The translations under genes and the position numbers were made by a program. Positions 1 through 12,000 of a stretch of 64,000 nt of DNA are shown one piece after another. The stretch is from Nereocystis luetkeana (lineage: Eukaryota > Sar > Phaeophyceae > Laminariales > Laminariaceae): the NCBI GenBank assembly GCA_031213475.1, contig JARUPZ010000021.1:3741545-3805544 (forward strand). The letters run 5' to 3'. The notes beneath the pieces are model-generated. The model was given only the letters and a program-made list of their open reading frames with translations. It was not told where the DNA came from and made no database searches. Within the stretch, counting starts at the first letter, position 1. Every line of letters starts with the position of its first letter.

Positions 1-3000
1 TGTCTTCGAACATGTGGTAAACTAAACTGCTCCAGGCTGCGGTTAAATGAAGGATGCGAGAGCAGTGGAGATGGCGACGGCGGCAGCACCACGGACAGAT
101 ATATCACGAGCTACGTATCTTCTACAGCAGATCCTGTTTTTTGTCGTTAATATATATTCGTTGCTCAAGAGCCGTTGCCCTATTATGTAGATCCCACCCA
201 CCAAAAAAATGTATGCATGATCCGTGTCCTACAGATATATCATGCGGGTCATATAAATCAGGACTATGTCTGCCCTCAAATGTCTAGGTTTTTATGTGGG
301 CGCCTGATTTGTCTTGATGTGGGGGTCGAATTTGTACTCGTGTGGGGATCTGATCTGATCTGATCTGTTCTGAAGTAGGGATGTGATCTGTCTTGGCGTG
401 GCGATCTGATCTGTCCCGGTATGGGGGCCTGATCGGTGCTACTGTAGCTATGTGGGGATATGATCTATTCCATTTTTGTTGAGATTTTTTCTCTGTACTA
501 ACGATGTGAGCATCTAAACTGCCCTGATTATGTGGGAGTCTGATCTATCCTCGTGTAAAGATCTGAACTGTTCTCTGATGTCGGGATCTGATTTGATCCA
601 ATCTTGTCCTAATGTGTGCACTTTGCAGGCTGCCCTTAAGGCTGCGAAGGATGCGCTGGCCGTGGAGACGGCGGCTGCGGCAGGGCTGCGGAAGGAGCTG
701 GGGGGGAGGCCCGCCGCGTCGGAGGTCCGGGCGCTTCGGCAGCAGCTAAGGATGCTGCAGCAGCTGGAGTTTAACGCGGGCGACGATGACGGGGTGAGCG
801 GAGGGGAGTTGATGGTGTTGCTGTTGTTGGTGTTGGATTGGCCTGGATTGGGGGGTTTGTGTTTTCGTAGTGTGGTTTTTGTGTGGTATGGTACGGTGTG
901 TTTTGGTATAGTGTGAAGGAGGGAGGGTTTTACTGAGTCAGCGGTAGGTTTGTACGGGGCCGTACTTCCAAGATTTGGACACACCAGGTCGGGTATTGTT
1001 ATTGTTAATAGTATCAACGCATGTTTTCCTTACTCTGGGGAATGGTACTCAATCGCCAGCTGTTGAGATGGACCAGACTTACACATGTTCTTGTCTCACG
1101 GACATGTTCCATTATTCATCATGCCCGCATAACTCGGCCGCTCGTCGGTAAAAAAGGGAGATGGAGACGGGGCGGCGGCCACCGGTGGAGACGAGCCGCA
1201 CGGCGTTGACCCGGAAGACACCGCGAGCCACGTTGAACGCACGATGGAACAGGTGAACGCTTGCGCCAAAATAGATGCTACTACTGTATATACTTGATGT
1301 GTTATCTTGCTTTTCTATCTCCTTTCGATTTGTTCGGTTTACCTCCATGTGCTTTCCCCTCGGGCCCTGCTGCAAGTAATACGTAAAACGTGTGCAGTGG
1401 CATTCGATACCGCTCTGTCCGGCAATGTAAGGTCCTTTGGGGCACGAACATAAGCACGAAACAGTCCTTCATTTTGCGAACAGAAAGGTACCTAACGTAT
1501 AATGCCCTGATTTCACTCTTTTTTTTTTTTTCGCCTGAGGTGTACCACTATTCTTCAGTTGTGTGTTCAGTCTGAGCCTCGACGTGATTCGTCGAGAAAA
1601 GAGATTCCAACCCCCTAAAATAAGGAGGCCTGTACCGTAGCGGGGAGGGTTAGTGGGGGGAGGGATGTACTCATTGTCATGCATGGCCGTAACTCGTATC
1701 TGCGTGGACCCTCGCATCCCTACAATGCCCGGACAGAGCACGTCGGTTTTTCATCAACCAGACATTTTGTCATTGCTCGCACCTAGCGCGAAGCGCCATG
1801 AGGCGTTCGGCGAGTCGCATGGAGGATTGAGCTGCATCGTACTAAGAACCGTTCATGACACGGATTTTTTTTGCATTGAATGACAGCGTCGAACCAATTC
1901 ATTGGTTTTCTGTTGTGGCCGATTCCTAGCGGGGAGGGGGGGCAGGCGGGTAGGGATCCTGCTTGAGACCCCGGGTCTGACTTACGGCGAAAGGGTGGCA
2001 GGGGTTGGTTTTGTAACCAAAGGCTGCAGTAGTGAGCGACGTAAATTACTAAACGTATTCGCAAAAGTGTCTCAATGTGCCCCCGATGTGTCTGTCTGAC
2101 TGCCTGTCTCTCCCTCCCTCCCTCCCTCCCTCCCGTCGCCCTCGCCCCTTCCCCCCCCCTAAAACAAAAGGTGATCCGCGGCAAGGTGCGCCGTCTGGAA
2201 GCCGACCTAACCTCCTCCCGCCGCCTGGCCGACGAACGCGGCATCGAAAACGCCCGCCTCCAACACGCCCTAGACGCCGCCTCAGCCCTGGCCACCGAAC
2301 GCCTGGACGTAGTAAACCGCCTAGAAGAAGACCTCGCCAGCGCCTTCCACTCGGGCGGCGGCGGCAGTGGTGGTGTTGGTGGTGTTGGTGGTGGTGCTGG
2401 TGGTGTCGAAACGCCTCGTGCGGCAGCGGCGAGAACAGGAGCGGGGGCGGGGTGGGGAGGAGGTGGGGGCGGCGGCAGCGCTGGAGGAAGCGGTGTGGAG
2501 GGCGCCGAAGGTGCTTCCACGCAGGCGTTACGAGAGCTGCTGGGTGTGACGGAAGGCGGTGGGGATGGAGGCGGTGGGGTGGGCGGGGACGGGGGAGGAG
2601 AAGGACTGGGCGGAGGAGCCGGAGGCGGTGGAGGGGGAGTGGATCACGGCGTCCTGGGGATCGTACAGGTGCGTTTACATATTATGGGTTTTTACCGGTA
2701 TCTCGTTAAGGTTTGCGTGATGATATGGGGCATTAGTTTTTTCTGTGCGTAGAGGTTGTGTTGTGTTGTGTTGTGTTTGTGTCGTGCTTTTTCAGTAGCA
2801 TGTTTCGTCCAATCGTCAGGTTGTCGGATACTCCCGCGGAGTTCTCCTGAAATTTCTCGAGGTATTTTCCGCAAGGGGAAAACATCGTTAGAAGAAACCT
2901 TGTAACTTGTTTGAGATCCAGCTTTATTATCTGCCACCGCCGATAAACGTGGCGCGCACGTGGTGGGCCGCCGTATTGTTTTTCGTGCGCCTGATCGATC

Positions 3001-6000
3001 GGCCTTTCCTTCGCCCTGTTGAGGTTGGTCGTACGGATTGAGTCGATATGTTGAGCTGCTTATCACCAGGGGTCATTACCCCAAACACAGCGGGTCGAGT
3101 TCAGAAGGTCTTCAAATTTGAGGGGTTGGGTCGGGTCGGGTCAGGAGATTTTCATCACCTCATGGGCCGGGCGAGGTCGCCCTGACCCGACCCGACCCGA
3201 CCCGTGAGATGTTTTACCTGGCCCGTGAACAGTCCTACTCATTACGTCTTCTCTCCCACCAACCTACGGCGACCTCGATGGACCGCCATTGGGCTGGAAG
3301 ATTTCGCAGCATGCGCCCCCCTGAACCCTTCCACGATACCACCATGCCATGAGCTGCATTCACTTGATCACTGGTGTTCATACGTACGTGTACACGCTCC
3401 TATTACGGGGGGCCTTAATAAACAGGACCTCCACACAAAAACCTATATATTTACACATTTTACTAATAATGTTTGATCCTATTTACGATGGTCCCCCCGC
3501 AACAACGTTTCCGCCCAAAGGGATATACAGCAAAATTGACCCCTTGCTAATTCGAACTGATTTATCCCCAAAAACGTGGGTCCAGTTTTAGACGGGTTAT
3601 AACCCGTGCCCTTGTGGTGGTAATGGTAAGGTTGGGGGATTTTCGGGGGGGGGGGGGGGGGGTGTACTCCTTATTATGCGTGGCCGTAGTCGTATTACCA
3701 TAGACCCTCGAATCCCTACAAAGCCGGGACGGATGTATTTGGGGGGGGGGGTACTCGAGGTTATGCATGGCCGTAGTCGTATGAAGATAGGCCCCCACAT
3801 CCCCACAGTGCCGGGACGGAGCACGTCGGGTTTTCATCGACCAGGTAGACATTGCTTGCACCATGCGCGAAGCGCCATGAGGTGTCGGTCGAGTCGCATG
3901 AAGGGTGAGCTGCATGCTACGAAGAACCGCTTGTGAGGCGGACTTGCTATAGGGACGACGGCTTCAATGAGTTACTTTCATTTCCGATGTGGCCACTTCC
4001 AGATACAGCAATGGGGGTACTATGTTACTGCGTCGTGAGTGCCTCACCATAAACACAGCGTGATGCGATCATTCATTCCTTGTGCGGAGTAAGGGTTCTC
4101 CACCCCGCACAAATGATTTATCTCCATCGCCAGCTGTGACCGACCGCCAAACAACAAAAAAATGGTACCCTGGTTGTCTAGCTCACGGTGTGAACGGCAT
4201 GTTTCATAGTGTCTTTGCCAGCCGACGCCAACCCAACCTATATGAAGTATGTAGGGGGTGTAGGGGGGGGTGGCGGTATTGGGGGTTGGGTAGTGACGGT
4301 GGTGTGGGGTGACTGTGGTGTTGATGTTGGCGTTAGTGTTGGTGTTGGTGTTTATGCTGGTGCTTTCGTTTTGGTGCGCTGGTTGGTGTATTTGTTGGTG
4401 TTTTACTTGGTGTTGGTGTTGGTGCTGGTGTTGACGGCATACACGGTGTTCCTGTCGTCGTCCGCTATGCCCGCCCCCCGCCCCCCCTGCGCATCGAACG
4501 GCACATGTCAGACTGCGCCTTGCTCTGTTGCGCCTGTCACCTCTAAATGCATCGGGGCGAACATACATGGGGGCGATACATTGCACGCCGGGCGGGTTTT
4601 GTTTTCTCGCGAGCGCGTGCTCACAGTGAGTATCGAACGACGGACCGACTGAATCTCTTTTTTTTTCTCTGAAGAATCGAAGCCCCGTGATGTTGTCGTT
4701 CGCGGTTCCCACCGCGACTGCTGCTGCTGCTGCTGCCGCTGCTGCTGCCGCCACTCGCCCCCCTCGTGGCTGTCGGGGGTGCATGGGGATAGAGCTGCCG
4801 AGATGAACATGCGGCCGCCGCCGAGATGTCGTGGTGGTTGTTGGTGTTGGTGATGGTGGTGTTGTTGGTGTTGGTGCTGGTGATGATTGTGATGGTGGTG
4901 TTGGTGTTCGTGATGGTGGTGTTGGGGTGGTGTTGGTGTTGATGGCGGTGGTGGCAGTGTTGGAGTTGGTGTTGGTGGTAATGACGTTGGTGTTGGTGGT
5001 GCAGGTGTTGGTGGTGTTGGTGGTGTTGGTGTTGGTGTTGGTGGTGTTCGTGTTTGTGTTTGTGATGTTGGCGTCGGGGCGGTGTGGATCGCGGTCGCGG
5101 TAGTGTTGGAGTTGGTGTTGGTGGTGATGGCGGTGGTGATGGCGGTGGTGTTGGTGGCGCTGTTGGTGTTGGCGGTGGTTTTTGTAGTACTAGTGTTGGT
5201 GGCGGTGATGGTGGCGGTAGTGGTGACGGTGATGATCGTGGTGTTGGTGGTGTTGGTGGTGTTGGTGTTAGTGGCGATGTTGGTGATGGTGGCATTAGTA
5301 GTTGTTGTGGTGGTGTTGGTGTTGGTGTTGGTGATGGTGCTGTTGTTCGTGGCATTGGTGCTTGTGGTTGTGTAGGTGTCGGTAGTGGTCGGCGGTGTCG
5401 GTGTTGGGGGTGGGGGCGGGGGTGTTAGTAGCGGTGGTGGTTGTTGCCGTTGGTATTGGTGGTGGAAGGGGTAGCGGTTGTGATCGTGGTGGTTTGATGC
5501 TGTTGAAAGTTGATAGTGTTCATGGTGTTGGTAGTGGTGGTGAGGTGTTGTTGGTTGTGTTGTTGGTGGTATTGTTGGTATTAGTGCTGGTGTTGGTGGT
5601 GGTGTAGGTGTGCTGGTGGTGGTGTCGGTGATGGTGTTGTTGGCGGTGGCGTTGGTGGTTGTGGTTGTGTAGGTGGGGGTGGTGCTTGATGGTGGTTGTT
5701 GTGTTGGTTGATGTTGGTGGTGGTGTTTGTGGTGGTGGTACGAGTGGTTGTTGGTGTTGGTGTTCGTGGGGGTGGGAGTTACGGCTGTGGTGGTGGTGGT
5801 TGGTTTTGTTGGTGTTGGTGTTGGTACTGGTGATGGGGTTGTTGTTAGTGTTGATGGTCTTGTTGATGGTGTTAGTGGTGTTGATGATGATGGTATTTGT
5901 GTAGGTGTGGGCGTGGTGGTGTTGGTAGCGTTGCGGCGTTGTTGGTGCTGGTGTTGGTGTCGGTGGTGGTTTTGGCGTTGTTGGTGTTGGTGGTGGTGGT

Positions 6001-9000
6001 GGTCTTGTTGATGGTGTTAGTGGTGTTGATGATGATGGTATTGATGTAGGTGTGGGCGTGGTGGTGTTGGTAGTGTTGCGGCGTTGTTGGTGCTGGTGTT
6101 GGTGTCGGTGGTGGTTTTGGCGTTGTTGGTGTTGGTGGTGGTGGTGGTAGTGGTGTTGTTGGTGGGGGTGGTGTGGTTTATGTTGGCATTGTTGCTCATG
6201 GTGTTGGTGTCGGTGCTAGTGGTGGTACTGTTTGTGTCTGTGTTGGTTGTGTTGGTGCTGGTATTGGTGATGTTGATGGTTTACCAGGTACCAGGGTAGG
6301 TGTTTGCGTTGATGTTATTGTTTTTGGCGGTGCTTTTTTGTTACTGATGTTTCTGTTGTTATTTCGGGTTGTGTGTGTGCTGTAGTGTTCGTGTTTGTGT
6401 TGCTGTTGTTGGTGTTGCTATTTGCTGTTATCTGTCGCTGTTGTTGGTATTGTTGTTGGCCTACTGATAGTAGGTGTTCGTTTCAGTTTTGCTATTGTGG
6501 GTATTGCTATTTGCTGCTGCTGTTACTTATAGCTGTTGTTGGTTTCGTGAATTGTTGCTGTATTTGCTGTTGTAGTTTTTTTGTGGCGGCGTGCTGCTGG
6601 TGTGTGGTAGCGGTGTCGCTGGAGGTGTCGGCGTACCTGGTACCAGGTAGGTGTTTGTGTTGGTTTGGTTGGTGTTGCTATTTGCTGCTGCTGTTATCTA
6701 TTGCTGGTGGTATTTTGGAGTTTTTTTGTGTTGGCGTTGTTGTTGATGCTGTGGGTGAAAATGTCTGTGTTGGTGTTGTTCCACGTGATGCTTTTGGCTG
6801 CTGCTATTGGCTGTCGCTGTCGGTGTTTTGACTTTATTGTCGTTTTTGCGTTGATACCGTGATTTTTTGTGATGTTTCGTGCTGTTGTGGTTGTTGCTGT
6901 TGTTGTTTTTCTTCTCCGAGTAGATGCATTTTGTTGCTGTCGTCGTTTCTGTTATTCACTACCCGGTCTTTGTTTTTGAGGTGTTTTTGAAGTCGCTGTC
7001 GTCACTGTTTTGTGGCAGTTTTTGTCCGTTGTGTCTCCCGTCTCTTGCTCGTCGTTGGCCATCTCTTGCCGTCTAATCTTATCTGTTCTATCAATCGTGT
7101 CATCTAGTCTACAGTTTGCTCATGTGATGTAGCTGCTGCTCTCGTATAGTGTTGGTGGTGTTGTTCTGGTTGTTGCTGTTGGTGTTGTTGTGGTTTTTGC
7201 TGTGGTCTGCGGTTGTTCTTGATACTGTTTTACGAAGTATTAGTGTTGGTGTTGTTGGTGTCATCAATTTTTACTTGTCGTTGCCTTTCTTTTTTTGTCA
7301 CGCTGCTGTGGTTGCCCGCTGTGTTTCGTTATTCTCCCTCCCTCCCTTCGTTGTGCCCCCCCCCTCCCTCCCCCCCCCCCCCCCCTCTTTTGATCGCGCT
7401 ACGAAGCCATATTTTCCCGTCCATCATCCTCTACTACCTTATTACGGGGGCCTCCCTCCCCCCCCCCCCCCTCTTTCGATCGCGCTACGAAGCCGCCATA
7501 TTTTCCCGTATGTCATCCTCTACTACACTATTATGGGGGACCATAGTTAATAGGACCAAATATTGTTAATAAAAATGGCGAAATATATAGGTTTTTGTGT
7601 GTACCGTAGGTCCTATTTAATATGGTCCCCGTAATATCAGTAGTCTCCCCTAGTCCAACCCGATGCCGCCTCACCTCATCTCGTCGCGTCTCCGCTGATG
7701 TCGATGTCGCGCCGCACGTTCCACAAATTTGACGAACACAATCTCCAGATGAATCTTGATGCTATTTTTGCCGCCATGAAATATTGTGCAACATTAGCCG
7801 TAACATCCAGATCCCACCGGACGAAGCATGGGCGCAAGAGCCGTGTCATGCAGACCCAACCCGGCAAAACATCTCTCGCGGGCGATCGGCTGAAAATCCT
7901 TCAGTTAGTTGGATGTTTCTGGGGCTGTTCGCGGGTCATGACTTGACCCGCGGGTCGATTCAGGAGGTCTTCAAAATCTCACATGTTTGGTCGAGTCGGG
8001 TCAAGAGTAAGGAGGTATTAAACATCATCCGGGCGGGTTGCGGTGGCTGCCGTCCCGCTTACGTGGTACCTGGTATGTAACTGTGATCTAAATCGTACGG
8101 AAAAATTACATCAGGGGGGATCTGTTCGCCTCGAAGGACCTACCGTAGCTCATAAATGGGGATCTTATATGATCTGTGATGTGATCTGTGATATGTTTGT
8201 GTTAGGCTCAGCGAGACCGCTTTCGGCGACGAATCAAGGAGCTCGAGGCGGAGAGGGAGGACGAGCAGAGGGAAGCGAGGGGCGCCCAGACGGTGATGGA
8301 GAGCCTCCAGAGAGACAACCTACAGCTTTACGAGAAGGCAAGTAGGATACTCCCCCCCCCCCCCAATCGAAATTGCGGTCGATGCATGCTTCCTCACCGT
8401 GTGCTTCAGTTGCGGTAGTATCTCTTGGCCAAAACATTCATTTCTGACGTGCGGGGCCCCTCCTTTGAAGCGTAAAGCGTACCACTCATCCGAGAAAATT
8501 GTTTACACAACACTGTGCGGGAAACGAATAGAATTAACCCTATACCCGTAACCCTAAGCCAATCAGACCAATCCTAACCCTGACCCTAAGCCTATCTGAC
8601 CAAATCTCGAACAACTTCTAGGCTCTACTGCCTCAACGGAGGAAGTACCCAACATGGTGAACCCAGCTGAGGAACTACCCAGTACCACGTATGGTAAACC
8701 TACTCGCTCCACTCTGTCTGCGCTGACTGCGTCGAGTAGAAGAGTTTATCCCCTTTGCCCAACAGAACACAAAGTCGTGTTTTGCGTGCTATTCGCTTTT
8801 TTGTTCTTGTTTGTTTGTTTTTCTCCATCCTACTCGTCATCCTTGCGCTTCTCTCCCGCCCCCTCACGGTAGTAGAGGTCACATAGCGGGCGTTCATCAC
8901 CCTCCCCAGTACGGTACACGCCTTGAGTTTTATCGGGGGGGGGGGGGGGGGGATTCAGCATTTCTCCCCCCTTCGACTCGCGTTGTTTTACATGCTGTAG

Positions 9001-12000
9001 GCCATCGGGCTGCACTTTCATTGTTTTCTGAAAAGTCATTTTGTGGATGAGGCACATTAGAGCTCCTTAAGAGTGAGTTGAGCCCCAGAAAAACGTAGGT
9101 CACCCCCTATCCTATCGTAACCCGTGGTTTTCTCGTCTTTGTTACTGATGTCTCTGCCGCGTCGTCGTCGTCGTCTCGTTGTCATCTCCGTTTTCGTTGT
9201 TGTTACGTAGTGTGTGTGTGTGTTTTTTTTTGTAAGTGCGTCAGGTTTGCTGCTGTGAATTCGCGATCAAGTTGGTCGATGCTGCTTTATAGCTTTGCAA
9301 GAGGCCTGGTGTCGTTCGTTCGTTCGTTCGTTCCTTCCTTCCTTCATTCATTCATTCATTCATTCATTCATTCATTCATGCATTCATTCATTCATTCATT
9401 CCTTCCTTCCTTCTATATCTCAGACAGATCATGATCTACATTGTTAACCATCTACTGGTAACTCTTCACCTGTCGTCGCGAGAGGTTGTGTAGATCTGCG
9501 TATACTAGTACGTACAGATCCAACCCAAGAAACACGCGCTTGGTAGATCGTGCGGATTGTACGGCTCCCACCCGGCAACATGGGCTGAAACCATACGAAC
9601 ACAAGATCGATAACAGATCTGCCTTAAATGATCTAGGCCATAGAGGGGGAATCGATGATATAACCGAGGTGTGAATCGCTCGTTCGTTCATTCATTCGTT
9701 CGATCATTTTTTTGTTTTCGGTTTCATTATACCAACCAACGGGCGTACTCACAAGCAAACGCGACGTGATGTCGTGTACACGATTCTCCCACTCCGCCCA
9801 ACCCCACCCCTCCCCAATGAAACCCTACAATCAACGAATCAGGTCCGTTTTCTTCAGAGCTATCAGAGAAATGCCCCCGGGGTTGGCGACACAAGCCGGC
9901 GGCCATCGGAAGACATTGAGGCCGCAACAGGCGGCGGGGCTGGCGTTAGTGGCGGAGGTGTAGGCGGTGGCGGTGGCGGGGGGCAGGGGGCGCGGGCGTC
10001 GTCAAGCCCAACTGAAGCTAGGTGAGCACGAGGCGAAAACCCTTGCCGGCCAGGGGTTGGTAGTGTGGTGTGGGGTGGGGGTGGGGTGGGGTGGACGGGG
10101 ATGGGTAGATTGGCTTGTGGGCTTCTCACGTTCAGCTTAAACCAGCCCATAGTTCTAATACACATATCGTGCCTCGGATCTGGTACCCATACCGTACGTG
10201 CGGCTGCTGCAAGAAATAATTGGCCAACTCTTGTTTTCTTGCTCTGTTTACTCTGTATGCTTGTTTCTCTCCTTCTTTACAAATTCATATCCCGAATATA
10301 CGGCATTATTTGTAGTTTTGTCTTGAAATCATTGCCCTCTTGTAACTGGCGGGGGCGGGGGAGGGGTGGGTCTGGGATCAAGAATCAGTGCGAGCACTGC
10401 GTGTGTCGTTGGCGTTGGGTAGACAAAACGTTTCAAATATGAAGAGGGCAGCACAACACCGAGCGAGGTCGTTACCCGACTTGAAAAGCTTTTGTAGGCG
10501 GGATACGTCGGTTCACATTACCGTGTGGGCCGTGGCCCTGGGGCGTGATGCAAGGGATGCGCGCCTCGTACAGCTGTTCTCTACTCGTTTACTGCCCTCC
10601 TTTGGTTTGTTTGAAACACTATGCGTATGTTTTATATACGAAGCCAAAACATGCTCTTCTTATTCACCAACAAGTTTGTCTTCCAAGTTGTGTTTCAAGT
10701 TTGTCTCTTTTTTGCCTCTTTTTTTCTGTTCTCTCTTTTTTCTTATCATCTTTTTTGTTGTGTTTTTTCGTCTTCGCATCTGGCTTTTTCTTTTCTTTTT
10801 TGTTTCGGCGCGAGGGCTCAGGTACGGGCAGCTGTACGAGGCGCGCATTAACCCTTTCACGCAGTTCTCCCAGAAGGAGAAGCAGCGCAAGTACCGGGAG
10901 CTGTCTGTGGCTGAGAAGATTACCCTGAACACCACACGCATGTTTCTCGGCAACAAGTTCGCCCGGTGGGTTCATGAGTGTGTTCGTGCTTAAAACGTGT
11001 CATTTGTGTTTATGATTATTCTTGTATATATACGAGCTGGCCCAAGCAATATGTCGCCACAAATTTCGTCAGCCACGAATACCGCGTGCAAGAGCAACTC
11101 AAATATCGCATATTTGATGTCAGACTGACCGCCATGAATTGTGGAAGTAGAGGGCGACAAAGCCAGTTTGTTTTTTCAAGGGAATAATAAAACATACCGG
11201 GTATGTGTCAATTTTCAGGGCCCATGTATCTTCCGAAAACGGCACGGACATTGGACTCTTGAAGAATTGGGGGCGGTAAACTTGAATCAGCCTGTATGTA
11301 TGTGTCATACGTTTGTTTTTTTCTGTTCGTATTGCTTCTTATTCCGTTCGTGTGACACCAGGTACCTGGTGTATGTGTATGTTTCGATCGTAGTTTTCTT
11401 TGTTTGTGTTTATGCTTCGTTGCGTTATCAATAGTATGCTTTGTTGTGTGTTTGTGTCTGTTTTATGTTCGGCCAGTGTTTGTGGGTCTCATGTGTTTAG
11501 TCTGTTTGTGGATGATTATTTTGAATAGACAATACCGGGTGACGTGATTTTGATTTTTCGCTTTTCCCTCTCAACGCCGAAAGGGGATAATAACCCTTCA
11601 CGCCTCGATATACCTCGGATAGATAGGTAATCCATCCCCACTTGGTGGTGTAGACCTTTCGAGGCAGATATATTCCCGTTCTTGGATATCTAGCTCATGT
11701 TTGTTGCCGGGTAGGACCCGCATGATCTGCACGGTCTATTTACGGGGGGCCATAGTGGTAGAAAGGACCTACGGTATACACAAAAAACTCTATATTTCCC
11801 TATTTTACTAACACTATTTGGCCCTATTTACTGTGGCTCCCCGTAAGTAGCACAAGTTTCTTGGGTTGGATCTGTACTGTACAGGTCCTGCGCAACCTCT
11901 CACAACGGCAGATGAGGAACTAGATGATCTATGGATTGATAAATAAATAGATAGATATATTATGATTTATCTGCCAGAGGTGTGAACCCTTTTGTTGTAC

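Noticed and set aside
4831-6300. Long Val/Gly and His/Thr/Asn reading frames on both strands
   Set aside because: They are frame-neutral products of GGTGTT repeats inside a CASP intron; no splice or homology support.
8520-8600. True interstitial telomere
   Set aside because: Too degenerate for a recent telomere fusion or insertion; kept only as a low-interest finding.
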